Shown here: positions 25,485 to 34,663 of the stretch, piece by piece
Numbering within the stretch: position 1 is the stretch's first letter
Layout: the number at the start of each line of letters is the position of its first letter
Assembly (NCBI GenBank): GCA_044224315.1
Contig: JBGAKR010000002.1
Span: 558,001 to 622,000 of the forward strand
DNA from: JAGXTF01 sp044224315
Lineage (GTDB): Bacteria; Bacteroidota; Bacteroidia; NS11-12g; UBA955
Length of the DNA: 64,000 bases
Reading direction: 5' to 3'
Program-made: the position numbers and the translations under genes
The notes under the pieces: generated by a model
The model's database searches: none
Seen by the model: the letters and a program-made list of their open reading frames with translations, nothing else
What the model was told of the DNA's origin: nothing

Positions 25485-26722
25485 CCGGGTAAATAAGTGA
25501 GATAACTAAAATTATCGATATCCAATATTTCATTAGCCACCCTGATTAAATCCTCGGCGGTAACAGCCTGAATTTCTTTCAATATTTCTTCCAAACTTCG
25601 GGCACGACCATCGGCTAAAATATTGCGTCCCAGATGCACCATCAGTCCGCTGCGATTCTCGTCTGACATAATAAGTTGCCCGCTAAATTGGTTTTTAAAA
25701 CGGCTGAGTTGGAGGGATCCCAGTTTTTGGCTTTTGAGTTTTTTCAATTCTTTAATTACCAAATCCATGCTGCGATCCAGATACTTTTTTTCAGAACCCA
25801 GATAACAATGAAACAATCCCGCATCGCTAAAGGCTTGGTAACCGCTTTCTACCTGGTATGTAAAACCGTATTTTTCGCGAATTGCCAAATTTAAACGTGA
25901 ATTCAAACCCGGTCCGCCTAATAAATTATTCAGCAATAATAATTTCCATTTATCGGCATGACCATCCGCATAGGCAGGGCCTCCCATAATTCCGTACGCC
26001 TGCATAAAATCGGTTTCTTTTACGATTTTAGATTTTTTATAACTTGGTTTTTTATCGGTTTTAACTGCTTTTTTAGATAAATCAAATGCAATATGGCCTG
26101 CATATTTTTCCAGTGCTGCTATACTTCGAGCCAGAGAAATATTGCCAATTACTACAAAAATTAAATTCTGCGGCTGGTACCATTTGGCAATAAAATCGAG
26201 TATATCCTGTCGTTGTATTTTATTTAATGATCCTTCGGTACCCAAAATATTATGGGCCAAAGAATGCCCTTCAAAAACCATTTCCTGAAATTCATCATAT
26301 ATATTTTCCTCAGGGGTATCGAGGTACATTTTTATTTCATCATTAATTACTTTTTTCTCTTTTTTTAATTCAGGTTCCGGAATTACTGAATTGAAAACTA
26401 CATCACTTAAAATATCTACCGCTCTTGTGTAATAGGTAGACTGCACGGTTGCGTATATGGCTGTATTTTCTTTGGTAGTAAATGCGTTCATCTCGCCACC
26501 CACCACCTCCAGATGATTGAGCACATGGATGGTTTTACGGCGTTGGGTGCCTTTAAAAACCATATGTTCCAGACAATGGGCTATTCCGGGGTGATCTTCA
26601 TCATTGCGACTTCCGGTTTTAATAATGTAGCCGCAATGCACCAAGCGAGTACCGGCCACCCTTTTATGCGCTATTCTAAGTCCGTTGGATAAGGTATGTA
26701 AGGAATAATCGGGACCAGTCAT
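25481..26722 (-). CDS. M16 family zinc peptidase (pitrilysin/PqqL type)
   Basis: 413 residues, two M16 modules. The inverted zinc motif HxxEH is His49-Cys-Leu-Glu52-His53 (AHCLEHMVFKGT), and the downstream Glu of the active module is in GEMNAFTTKENTAIYA. The second module (~180-400) lacks the metal site as is usual. No clear signal peptide, so it is probably cytoplasmic. It degrades peptides or processes proteins; partners are unknown. The gene begins the operon M16 - AlbA_2 - membrane protein. Confidence 0.9.
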   Translation of the reverse strand: MTGPDYSLHTLSNGLRIAHKRVAGTRLVHCGYIIKTGSRNDEDHPGIAHCLEHMVFKGTQRRKTIHVLNHLEVVGGEMNAFTTKENTAIYATVQSTYYTRAVDILSDVVFNSVIPEPELKKEKKVINDEIKMYLDTPEENIYDEFQEMVFEGHSLAHNILGTEGSLNKIQRQDILDFIAKWYQPQNLIFVVIGNISLARSIAALEKYAGHIAFDLSKKAVKTDKKPSYKKSKIVKETDFMQAYGIMGGPAYADGHADKWKLLLLNNLLGGPGLNSRLNLAIREKYGFTYQVESGYQAFSDAGLFHCYLGSEKKYLDRSMDLVIKELKKLKSQKLGSLQLSRFKNQFSGQLIMSDENRSGLMVHLGRNILADGRARSLEEILKEIQAVTAEDLIRVANEILDIDNFSYLTYLPG

Positions 26723-26775
26723 TACTGCAAAAGTAAAGCTAAACTTTGGGGTTTTACTCTTTTGTCCCGCTTGCT

Positions 26776-26783
26776 TACCTTTG
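26776..26783 (+). promoter_or_regulatory. Probable -7 element TACCTTTG before nrnA
   Basis: This octamer matches the Bacteroidota -7 consensus TAnnTTTG exactly. It lies 8 bp before the nrnA ATG (26792), so the transcript would be almost leaderless. No good TTG -33 element is found at the usual distance. Confidence 0.45.
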
Positions 26784-26791
26784 CTGTGTAA

Positions 26792-27814
26792 ATGCAGGTA
26801 AATACCATAGCCCCTTTAGCAGAACGCATCAGAACCGGACAGGTTAACAATGTTGTAATTACTACCCACCACAAACCCGATGGAGACGCCATGGGCTCTA
26901 CCCTGGGGCTCTATCTGTTTTTAAAAGAATTTGTAAGCCAGGTGCAGGTTATTACCCCTACCGACTATGCCGAATTTTTAAACTGGCTGCCTGCAAATGA
27001 TACCGTTCTAATTTATAAAGGCAACGAAAGCCTGAGCAATAAACTGGTAAATGTGGCCGACCTGGTATTTTGCCTGGATTTTAACCGCATTTCAAGGGTA
27101 AATGAGTTGGGAGAGGTAATACGTGCTTCAAAAGCAGAAAAAGTGCTGATTGACCACCACCTTGACCCCGAAAATTTTGAAAACTATACCTACTGGGATA
27201 ATCATACTTCCAGCACCTCCGAATTGATTTTTCATTTTATCAAAACCTATTTCGGACGCGAAAAGGTAACCCGGGATATTGCTACCTGCCTATTTTGTGG
27301 TATGATGACCGATACCGGCAACTTTCAATACAACAATACAACTGCCATGACTCACCGTGTGGCAGCCGATTTGCTAGAATGCGGAGCCGACCATGTAAAA
27401 ATTCATGATAATATTTACGACATTTTTACGTTAAACAGAAGCAGACTTTTTGGGTATTGCCTGTACGAAAAACTCGAAATTATACCCGAATTGCGCACAG
27501 CACTCATATATCTGAATGCCGAAGAACTAAAGCGTTTTGATGTAAAAACCGGGGATACAGAAGGTCTCGTAAACCTGGGTTTGGGAATTAAGGACATAGT
27601 TTTAAGTGTACTTATCATAGACAGAACCAAATTGGTAAAAATGAGTTTCCGAAGCAAAGGCACTTTCCCTGTTAATGAGTATGCCGAAAAATATTTCAGC
27701 GGCGGGGGACATAGAAATGCTTCGGGTGGACAAAGCGATCAACCCCTCGAAAATGTGGTTCAAAAGTTCAGAGACACAATTAAACTATACGAAAAAGAGT
27801 TGAATGCCATATGA
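26792..27814 (+). CDS. nrnA: NrnA-type oligoribonuclease / pAp phosphatase
   Basis: 340 residues. DHH-family metal-dependent phosphoesterase: GDAMGSTLG (residues ~31-38) is motif I, DHH at 121-123 is motif III, and the DHHA1 domain has the nucleotide-binding GGGHRNASGG near residue 306. NrnA degrades nano-RNAs 3' to 5' and removes the 3'-phosphate of pAp. The start follows the TACCTTTG element very closely. The 3' end overlaps the FKBP gene by 4 bp (ATGA), so the two are coupled. Confidence 0.92.
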   Translation: MQVNTIAPLAERIRTGQVNNVVITTHHKPDGDAMGSTLGLYLFLKEFVSQVQVITPTDYAEFLNWLPANDTVLIYKGNESLSNKLVNVADLVFCLDFNRISRVNELGEVIRASKAEKVLIDHHLDPENFENYTYWDNHTSSTSELIFHFIKTYFGREKVTRDIATCLFCGMMTDTGNFQYNNTTAMTHRVAADLLECGADHVKIHDNIYDIFTLNRSRLFGYCLYEKLEIIPELRTALIYLNAEELKRFDVKTGDTEGLVNLGLGIKDIVLSVLIIDRTKLVKMSFRSKGTFPVNEYAEKYFSGGGHRNASGGQSDQPLENVVQKFRDTIKLYEKELNAI

Positions 27815-28710
27815 ATATCTTAAAAAATAAATGGGCTTTATTGGTATTGGCCATACTCATTTTGGGTTCCGTTGCACTTGCTTTTCGCAAACAATTGGGA
27901 CCTATGTTGGGGGGTTATACCAAATCAAAACGCGGGTATTATTACAGATTTAAATCGGGCAAAGAACTCGAAAAATTGAAAGGCCCGGGCTACCATGTAG
28001 TGTTCCAGTTTCTGGTACTGGGGCCCGATGGCGATACCATAGAAAACCACGCCATACAAGATGTACAGTACGAAGTGGATTATCCGGTAGAATCCAAAGA
28101 CGAATTTCATGATATGCTGCAGCTGGGTGCACCCGGTTCCATTATCGAAATGCTTATACCTACCGATACTTTGCTTACACGCACTACAACCAATATTAAG
28201 CAACTTCGTTTACCTCCGGGTAAATATGCCAAAATGGTTTTTAATATAATTAATTTATTGGATGACGGACAATATGAAGCGTATAAAAATGAACGTCAAA
28301 TTAAGAAATTAAAACGCGAATACGACATCATAGACAATTGGGCGAAAAAATCAGGCAAAACCTGGCAGCTCGACTCAATTACGAATATTAAATACATAAT
28401 CGAAAACAGTGAATTAAAACCCCGATTTAAATTCGGTGATATTGTTGAATTCAGTTGCGTGGTTAAAACTTTTACCGGCAATCTGGTTATCGACAGCGAA
28501 TCGGAGGGTAGAAAATACAAAACCCAGATAGGAAGCGAAACTTATAACATGCCCGATTTAGAAAAATTATTGCTGTTTTTAGGTGAAGGCGATAAAGGAA
28601 CATTTTTAATTACAAGCGATGACGGCTACAAGCACTTGGGCCATGGCCCGCTTGTGCCGCCTTATACCCCCTTAATAGTTAGTTTTAGCAACCTGAAAAA
28701 AGCCAAATAA
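27811..28710 (+). CDS. FKBP-type peptidyl-prolyl isomerase, membrane-anchored
   Basis: 299 residues. A single N-terminal hydrophobic helix (WALLVLAILILGSVALAF) is followed by two FKBP-like domains: the first ~40-160 (YYYRFKSGKELEKLKGPGYHVVFQ ... MLIPTDTLL ... LPPGKYAKMVFNIINL) and the second ~180-299 (KFGDIVEFSCVVKTFTGNLVID ... PPYTPLIVSFSNL). Each keeps the general fold but several active-site aromatic residues are not obvious, so isomerase activity may be weak. Exposed to the periplasm. It overlaps nrnA by 4 bp and is 2 bp from the rmlB gene. Confidence 0.8.
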   Translation: MNILKNKWALLVLAILILGSVALAFRKQLGPMLGGYTKSKRGYYYRFKSGKELEKLKGPGYHVVFQFLVLGPDGDTIENHAIQDVQYEVDYPVESKDEFHDMLQLGAPGSIIEMLIPTDTLLTRTTTNIKQLRLPPGKYAKMVFNIINLLDDGQYEAYKNERQIKKLKREYDIIDNWAKKSGKTWQLDSITNIKYIIENSELKPRFKFGDIVEFSCVVKTFTGNLVIDSESEGRKYKTQIGSETYNMPDLEKLLLFLGEGDKGTFLITSDDGYKHLGHGPLVPPYTPLIVSFSNLKKAK

Positions 28711-28712
28711 AT

Positions 28713-29704
28713 ATGCCCAATATTATCATTACCGGGGGTGCCGGATTTATAGGATCGCATGTGGTGCGGTTATTTGTAAACCGTTATCCAAACTACACCA
28801 TCATCAATCTGGATGCTCTTACCTATGCAGGTAATCTCGAAAATTTAAAAGATATTGAGGGCAAAGAAAATTATATTTTTGAAAAAGCCGATATCCGGGA
28901 TGGTGAAAAAATGCAGGCCCTTTTTGCCAAGTATAAACCGGCCGGAGTTATACACCTGGCGGCTGAAAGCCACGTAGACCGCAGCATTACAAATCCCATT
29001 GATTTTGTGCTAACCAATGTAGTTGGAACCGTAAATTTATTAAATGCATATAAAACACATGGCGATTTTGAACACGGCCGTTTTTACCATGTAAGTACCG
29101 ACGAAGTATACGGCACCCTGGGCGATACCGGAAAATTTACCGAAGAAACACCCTACGACCCAAACAGCCCTTACAGCGCCAGCAAAGCCAGCAGCGACCA
29201 TTTTGTTCGCGCCTACCACGAAACCTATAAAATACCGGTGATTTTAAGCAATTGCAGCAATAATTATGGGAGCCATCATTTTCCCGAAAAATTAATTCCA
29301 TTAATGATTAATAACATTCGCCATAACCGACCCTTACCTGTTTACGGAAAAGGAGAAAATGTGCGGGATTGGCTGTATGTAAACGATCATGCACAAGCCA
29401 TTAATATTATTTATCACAATGGAAAAATTGGCGAAACCTATAATATTGGTGGAAATAACGAGTGGAAAAATATTGATTTGGTAAAAAAACTTTGCGAAAT
29501 TATGGACCGTAAATTGGGCCGCAAACCCGGTGAAAGCGAAATGCTCATAACTTAGAAAACGAACTGGGCTGGCACCCATCTGTAACCTTTGATGAAGGCT
29601 TTGAAAAAACCATCGATTGGTATCTAAATAATCAGGCATGGCTAGACCACGTAACCAGTGGCGATTATTTGAAGTATTATGATGGGATGTATAGTAAAAG
29701 ATAA
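28713..29704 (+). pseudogene. rmlB: dTDP-glucose 4,6-dehydratase with internal deletion and frameshift
   Basis: Residues 1-280 have the SDR features of RmlB: GGAGFIGSHV (NAD site), catalytic TDEVYG, and the YSASK motif (Tyr and Lys). The frame stops at 29553-29555 just after GESEMLIT. The normal C-terminal part (LENELGWHPSVTFDEGFEKT, ending DYLKYYDGMYSKR) continues in another frame from 29552 to 29704. The conserved piece that normally joins them (about 18 residues, the RxGHDxRYAIDATK-type segment) is missing. The lost length must be 3n+1, probably 52 or 55 nt. Either the gene is dead or this is an assembly or sequencing error. RmlB makes dTDP-4-keto-6-deoxyglucose for dTDP-rhamnose. Confidence 0.85.
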
Positions 29705-29837
29705 AAAAGGAAATAAATAAAATTTTAAACTCAGATTCCAAAGGATTTTATCTTGTTCAAGAATAAAAACAAATCTTTTTACTGCATTTTAATTCCCTTC
29801 ATAAATGAGCCAAGCGTTCAGATATTGGTTCATCTGA

Positions 29838-29868
29838 TTGCTTCCTGACAATTTTTGGCATAGATTTG
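29838..29868 (+). promoter_or_regulatory. Promoter of the T9SS plug-protein gene
   Basis: TTG at 29838-29840, a 20-bp gap and TAGATTTG at 29861-29868 form a textbook Bacteroidota promoter. Because the -7 box lies between the alternative start (29866) and ATG 29887, it argues for 29887 as the real start. Confidence 0.75.
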
Positions 29869-29886
29869 GCGTTTACTACAGCAATC

Positions 29887-31170
29887 ATGCGGTTAATTAC
29901 CCTGTTTACAGCCTTAGTGCTTACCTCTGCCTCCTATGCTGCAGATAGCACCCTGCGCTACGAAAACTACATATACGAAAAGGATTTCAGGTCGGTAAAA
30001 CTTTACCAAACTTCCAGCGGATTCAACTTTCCAGTGCTTAATCTCAATAGCTCTGAAACCCTTTCCCTGGATTTCGACCAGCTTAGCAGCGAGCAGGATT
30101 ACTACCAATATACCCTTATCCACTGCAATGCCAACTGGGAACCCAGCGGTATGGCCAAAACACAAACACTGGCCGGAATGGGCTTTGAAAGCATCAACAA
30201 TGCCATGTTTTCTTCAGCCACCTTGATGCAATACACCCATTACAGCATTGCCATCCCGGGCGAAAATACCAAACCCAAAATTTCGGGCAATTATTTGTTA
30301 CTCCTCTACCGCAATTTTAATGAAAAAGACATTGTAATTACACGCCGAATTATGGTTCTGGATAGCAAAGGAGGGGTGGATATGAAAACCATACAGAGTC
30401 GCCAGGTAGAATTGCGCCCAACTCACCAGGAAGTAGATTTTAATTTTGTACTGAATAATACCAGTTACCCCATTCCAAACCCATATACCGACCTTAAAAC
30501 CGTAATCCTTCGCAACGGAGAATGGTTGAACCCGATTACCGATTTAAAACCCCAATATGTGACGGGTAGTACCTATAATTACCAATACCAGATTGGCAAT
30601 CAGTTTGAGGGTATGAATGAATACCGATTTTTTGATATTCGCAGTTTCAGGCTCAGCACAGCTGGCGTAAAACAACGTTTTAATATCGCCAATCAAAAAC
30701 ACATTATTTTAATTACCGACCAAACCCGCAGATTCGACCGATACTCGCGCTGGGCCGACTATAACGGACGTTATTTACTGGATAATAAAGACATTCCAAA
30801 CTCTGGCAATGCACCCATGGAAAGCGATTATTGTTTTGTGCATTTTTCAGTGAAAAGTGATGAGGATTTAAAAAACAAAAAAGTTTATGTATACGGCGAA
30901 TTATCTGACTGGCGCATTCAGCCCGATTTTCAATGTTTTTATAATGCTGATAATAAAACCTACGAAGCTGTTGTTCCGCTAAAACAGGCGTATTACAATT
31001 ACGTATATGCCGTGCAGGATATAAGTACCGGCGAGATAGACTTCAAACATTTCGAAGGTTCACATTACGAAACAGAAAACAACTATATGGTATTGGTTTA
31101 CCATAAAAACCAAACAATGGGTTATGATGAATTGATTGGATACGGGTTGCAAAATACCAGCACCCAATAA
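29887..31170 (+). CDS. Type IX secretion system plug protein (DUF5103 family)
   Basis: 427 residues from ATG 29887 (MRLITLFTALVLTSASYA), with a Sec signal. The protein is rich in Tyr and beta strands: YEKDFRSVKLYQTSSGFNFPVLNL, LILLYRNFNEKDIVITRRIMVLD and YVYAVQDISTGEIDFKHFEGSHYETENNY are typical of the DUF5103 family, which plugs the SprA translocon of the type IX secretion system. The two T9SS cargo proteins in this window fit with such a system. It has its own promoter and is followed by a convergent glycosyltransferase gene. Confidence 0.85.
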   Translation: MRLITLFTALVLTSASYAADSTLRYENYIYEKDFRSVKLYQTSSGFNFPVLNLNSSETLSLDFDQLSSEQDYYQYTLIHCNANWEPSGMAKTQTLAGMGFESINNAMFSSATLMQYTHYSIAIPGENTKPKISGNYLLLLYRNFNEKDIVITRRIMVLDSKGGVDMKTIQSRQVELRPTHQEVDFNFVLNNTSYPIPNPYTDLKTVILRNGEWLNPITDLKPQYVTGSTYNYQYQIGNQFEGMNEYRFFDIRSFRLSTAGVKQRFNIANQKHIILITDQTRRFDRYSRWADYNGRYLLDNKDIPNSGNAPMESDYCFVHFSVKSDEDLKNKKVYVYGELSDWRIQPDFQCFYNADNKTYEAVVPLKQAYYNYVYAVQDISTGEIDFKHFEGSHYETENNYMVLVYHKNQTMGYDELIGYGLQNTSTQ

Positions 31171-31180
31171 TTATTTAATC

Positions 31181-31213
31181 ACTACTAGTACTTATTTTAA
31201 ATAGTAGTTTTTA
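31181..31213 (+). terminator. Possible intrinsic terminator after the plug-protein gene
   Basis: ACTACTA (31181-31187) can pair with TAGTAGT (31202-31208), followed by a T-run. The 14-nt loop and AT-rich stem make it weak; it overlaps the end of the opposite glycosyltransferase gene. Confidence 0.35.
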
Positions 31214-32649
31214 GCTACTGATTTCCACTCTTTTTCCGAACGAATTAAATAAATTTTCATACCACTGTAAGTCCCTCCCCTGCCCAGTTTATAAGTCCAT
31301 TGGGGCAAGTGCAGCGTAGGGGGTTGAAACGAATCCAGACAATGAAGTTGGCTGTAATTCTGGTGTGATAAATAATAGATTTTTTGGTAATCTTTAAAAT
31401 GAAAATGATCTGGTTCCAGGGTATGCCCAAAATCCAATTGCGGATATCTACCTGCCATATATACCCCTATTTCGTCGCCAAAAATTAAGGTGTTTTTTGC
31501 TATGGGAATATTCTTTTCCAAAAACCGTATTGCCTCATCCGGATTGCGTTCCGGGCGTTGCAAAAACCCTAAAGTATGCCGCGATAAAAATGGGTATAGC
31601 AACAATAAATACACCGGTATAAAATACCATTGAATCATTATTTTAAATCCAAAACCCACTTCTTTTAAATATTGGGCAAGCACAATGATACCCACAAAAT
31701 AAACAGGAATCCAATACCGGTAATTGGCACTCATGGCCAGCATTTGAATCAAATCTGCCACAATAAATATGGCCGACCAGATATCCCTTCCCTTTGATTT
31801 TACAAGCCCCCTTATAGCGGCAAATACCATCAACAAATGCAATACAGGCAACCAGGGCTGCTCTTTATACACCGGGAAAAAACGAAATAAAAATCCATTT
31901 TGAAGGCGAATCCACAAATTGCCTTTGGCTGCATGCTCTCCGCTGTAAACAAACATTTGCTGGTATAAACCATGCACATTAAAATCGATAAAAATCAAAT
32001 ATAAAACAGCGGGCAATAAAGCAGCAATTACAAACAAAGGCCATTGTTTGGGTCGCTGAAAAAATAAATAGTACAACCCAAAAATACCCGCCATGGGCCA
32101 GGCATTTAAATGGGTTAGCAACAATATTCCTATTGTCAACCCAATAAAAAAAGGATTGAATTTTTTGTAATAAAAAACAAAAAGCAGGGCAAGTAAAAAC
32201 AGCATTATGGTTTCGGCCCGCACCGCCCTTGAAATTTCGAAAACCGCTTTATCAAACAAAAAAAACGAGGCCAGAATGGTAGCACCCGGTGCTTTTATTT
32301 TTATATACTTATTTAATACCCGATACAACAGCAAAACCGCGGCCAGATGTAGAATCAGAAACGGAAACCGGATCCAAAAAACACCAAAAGGAAATATTTT
32401 AAGTGATAAAATATGCAACCAGGTAATGGCTGGCGGATAGCTTAAAAAAACCTGTTCTGCGCCGGGTGTTGCCCATGATTTGGCCGCGTATTGGCCTTTA
32501 TTTATATAATTTAATGCAGGCTCCAGGTTGGCTGCTTCATCGAGCCAAACTACGGGCAAATATTGTAAATTAATGAGGGCAAAAAGGGCGTAAACCCCAA
32601 TCAAAAAGTAAAAAAACCGGGGGCTGTTTATCCACTGCAAACCCGGCAT
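31192..32649 (-). CDS. Membrane-bound glycosyltransferase, GT39/PMT-like (putative)
   Basis: 485 residues with roughly 9-11 predicted membrane helices. Near the N-terminus is the acidic VVWLDEAANLEPALNYI element (D-E in the first periplasmic loop), as in the GT-C glycosyltransferase superfamily (ArnT/GT39-like). This suggests transfer of a sugar from a lipid carrier at the periplasmic face; donor and acceptor are unknown. The last gene of an operon that starts with the polyprenyl synthase at 34601. Confidence 0.75.
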   Translation of the reverse strand: MPGLQWINSPRFFYFLIGVYALFALINLQYLPVVWLDEAANLEPALNYINKGQYAAKSWATPGAEQVFLSYPPAITWLHILSLKIFPFGVFWIRFPFLILHLAAVLLLYRVLNKYIKIKAPGATILASFFLFDKAVFEISRAVRAETIMLFLLALLFVFYYKKFNPFFIGLTIGILLLTHLNAWPMAGIFGLYYLFFQRPKQWPLFVIAALLPAVLYLIFIDFNVHGLYQQMFVYSGEHAAKGNLWIRLQNGFLFRFFPVYKEQPWLPVLHLLMVFAAIRGLVKSKGRDIWSAIFIVADLIQMLAMSANYRYWIPVYFVGIIVLAQYLKEVGFGFKIMIQWYFIPVYLLLLYPFLSRHTLGFLQRPERNPDEAIRFLEKNIPIAKNTLIFGDEIGVYMAGRYPQLDFGHTLEPDHFHFKDYQKIYYLSHQNYSQLHCLDSFQPPTLHLPQWTYKLGRGGTYSGMKIYLIRSEKEWKSVAKNYYLK

Positions 32650-32654
32650 TGCGC

Positions 32655-33134
32655 TTAATTATTCTCGATTTTCTTGGCCAGCATTTCCATTCCGCGTTTT
32701 AATCCTTCATAATCTTTGCGCTGCTTTAAAAATGGTTTAATGCTATTGGCAATTACTTCCTGTATGTAATCTTTGGTAAGTATTTGCAGGGTTTTGTCAC
32801 TGGCTTCCACACGCACACCATGGTCGCGTTTGGAGTAAATCATAATAAAATTCTGCCCATCATTGCCATTATTCAAATCCCATTTTTTAAAAATGCCTTT
32901 GGTAAAAGCAATCAGGTTTTGACCCGCGGGCAAGGAATCTACAATAAGCAAATAGGCATTGGTTCCGCGTGAATTTGCCAGATTGGAAATAATTCCGGCT
33001 ATGGCGTTTTCCTGATCGGGGGTAAGTAAATTGGCTTTGTCCACTACAGCTTGATCCGGTTTAGCCATGGTGTCCTGCGCTTTGGTTGACAGCACTGCCA
33101 GCGTCAATCCAAAAAGTATGAGTATTTTTTTCAT
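32655..33134 (-). CDS. TPM domain protein
   Basis: 159 residues with a Sec signal (ILILFGLTLAVLSTKAQ). The mature part has the TPM-domain pattern: VDKANLLTPDQENAIAGIISNL, AYLLIVDSLPAGQNLIAFTKGIFKKW, and FIMIYSKRDHGVRVEASDKTLQILT. TPM-domain proteins occur in the periplasm or as membrane-facing phosphatase-like domains; the Bacteroidota members have no known function. It overlaps the biotin-carrier gene by 4 bp (ATGA). Confidence 0.85.
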   Translation of the reverse strand: MKKILILFGLTLAVLSTKAQDTMAKPDQAVVDKANLLTPDQENAIAGIISNLANSRGTNAYLLIVDSLPAGQNLIAFTKGIFKKWDLNNGNDGQNFIMIYSKRDHGVRVEASDKTLQILTKDYIQEVIANSIKPFLKQRKDYEGLKRGMEMLAKKIENN

Positions 33135-33622
33135 TGAAATTCTATGAGAACCTGATTTTTGTCTACGGTTTCACCCTTCTGTACCAAAATTCTTGCCACA
33201 ATCCCATCACCTGCCGCTTTAATAATATTTTCCATTTTCATGGCTTCCAGCACCAATACCTTATCTCCCTTTTGCACAGAGGCGCCGGGCTCTACCGCTA
33301 CATCCAAAACCAATCCTGGCATTGGGGCTTTAATATTGCCCACTTTGGCGCTGGCAAGCTTATCCAATCCCATGGAGTGCAACAAATCATCCAGAGGCTC
33401 TTTCATTTGTACAGTGGCCTTTTTGCCGTTAAGCATAATATCGAGCTGCTTCTCGGCTTTGTTCATGCCCAGCAACACGGCGGTAAATGTTTGCCCGTTT
33501 ACCACCATAAAAATTTTATTGTCTTTCAGGGTAGTTACTTCGCAGCTAGCACCATCTTTGGGCAACCAGTTGCCATCCTTTTTCTCCAATTCAGTTTCTA
33601 TTCCCTGTATTATGGCTTTCAT
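33131..33622 (-). CDS. Biotin carboxyl carrier domain protein
   Basis: 163 residues. The C-terminal ~75 residues are a biotinyl/lipoyl domain with the biotinylation site EAMKMEN (Lys129), preceded by the KAPMPGLVL strand. This is the carrier component of a biotin-dependent carboxylase or decarboxylase such as propionyl-CoA or oxaloacetate enzymes. The N-terminal half has a hinge-like region without a clear domain. No carboxylase subunit is adjacent. It lies in an operon with a TPM protein and polyprenyl synthase; possible partner methylmalonyl-CoA epimerase is 28 kb away. Confidence 0.87.
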   Translation of the reverse strand: MKAIIQGIETELEKKDGNWLPKDGASCEVTTLKDNKIFMVVNGQTFTAVLLGMNKAEKQLDIMLNGKKATVQMKEPLDDLLHSMGLDKLASAKVGNIKAPMPGLVLDVAVEPGASVQKGDKVLVLEAMKMENIIKAAGDGIVARILVQKGETVDKNQVLIEFQ

Positions 33623-33623
33623 C

Positions 33624-34601
33624 TTAGCTGTTTCTTTCTATTACAAAGTTAATAAGGTTATGCATATGATTGCGGTATTCGCTTTCCGGGGCTGTACTAT
33701 CCAGTATTTCAAAAGCCTCATCTCGCAATTGCTGCATTTTGGTGCGGGCATAATCCAGTCCGCCGTATTTATTAATAAACTCCAGTACCAACTGCAATTT
33801 GCGGCTTTCACTGGTTTTGCTGCGAATCAATCTTTTTATTTCTCTTACCTCGGCCGGAGTGCTTTTCGAAAAAGCATAAATCACCGGCAGGGTAAGTTTC
33901 TTTTCTTTAATATCAATCCCTGCAGGTTTGCCCGATTTGTTATCGCCAAAATCAAATAAATCGTCGCGGATTTGAAAAGCAAGCCCGATAAGTTCACCAA
34001 AAAGACGCATTTTTTCCTGCACCACTTCATCCGGGTTGGTGCTGGCCGAGCCGATTTGGCAGCAGGAAGCAATTAGCGATGCGGTTTTTTTGCGGATAAT
34101 ATCAAAATAAATTTCTTCGGTAACATTCATAAAGCGGGCCCTTTCCAATTGCAGTAGTTCGCCCTCACTCATTTCACGCACCGAATGGCTCAGTATTCCC
34201 AATAAATCATAATCCTTGTTCTCTACCGAAAGCAGCAAACCTTTTGATAATAAAAAGTCTCCCACCAGCACAGCAATTTTGTTTTTCCAAAGCGCATTGA
34301 TGCTGAAAAAACCGCGGCGCATATTGCTTTCATCCACCACATCATCGTGCACCAGGGTGGCGGTATGCAGCAATTCTACCAGGGCAGCGCCACGAAAAGT
34401 ACGATCGTTGATTTTGCCAAACATGGCTGCACTGTAAAGCACAAACATAGGCCGAACTTGCTTGCCCTTGCGCTTTACAATATAATTCATAATGGTATCC
34501 AGCAAAGGCACAGAGGTTTTCATGCTTTTGCGGAACAGGCTTTCAAACGTATCCAGTTCCCTTTCTATGGGTGCCTTTATCTGCCCAATGGTGATATCCA
34601 T
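33624..34601 (-). CDS. Polyprenyl (trans-isoprenyl) diphosphate synthase
   Basis: 325 residues. The two Asp-rich motifs are present: DDVVD at 86-90 (first, following LLHTATLVHD) and DDLFD at 213-217 (second, FQIRDDLFDFGD). These bind Mg-diphosphate in prenyl elongation. Product chain length cannot be read safely; family members make octaprenyl or geranylgeranyl diphosphate for quinones. A GGGP-synthase family gene is 2 kb away. First gene of the operon synthase - BCCP - TPM - glycosyltransferase. Confidence 0.9.
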   Translation of the reverse strand: MDITIGQIKAPIERELDTFESLFRKSMKTSVPLLDTIMNYIVKRKGKQVRPMFVLYSAAMFGKINDRTFRGAALVELLHTATLVHDDVVDESNMRRGFFSINALWKNKIAVLVGDFLLSKGLLLSVENKDYDLLGILSHSVREMSEGELLQLERARFMNVTEEIYFDIIRKKTASLIASCCQIGSASTNPDEVVQEKMRLFGELIGLAFQIRDDLFDFGDNKSGKPAGIDIKEKKLTLPVIYAFSKSTPAEVREIKRLIRSKTSESRKLQLVLEFINKYGGLDYARTKMQQLRDEAFEILDSTAPESEYRNHMHNLINFVIERNS

Positions 34602-34663
34602 GAATCGGACAGCGAAGGTACGGTTTTTAAATCAGGTGCCGGAAATGAACGTATTTTTGAAGC

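Noticed and set aside
29866..29886. Earlier start for the T9SS plug-protein gene
   Set aside because: It overlaps the -7 promoter element TAGATTTG, so the ATG at 29887 with its signal peptide is preferred.
33159..33959. 266-codon plus-strand open frame across the biotin-carrier and prenyl synthase genes
   Set aside because: The minus strand there encodes two clear conserved proteins; the plus-strand product is low in conserved features.
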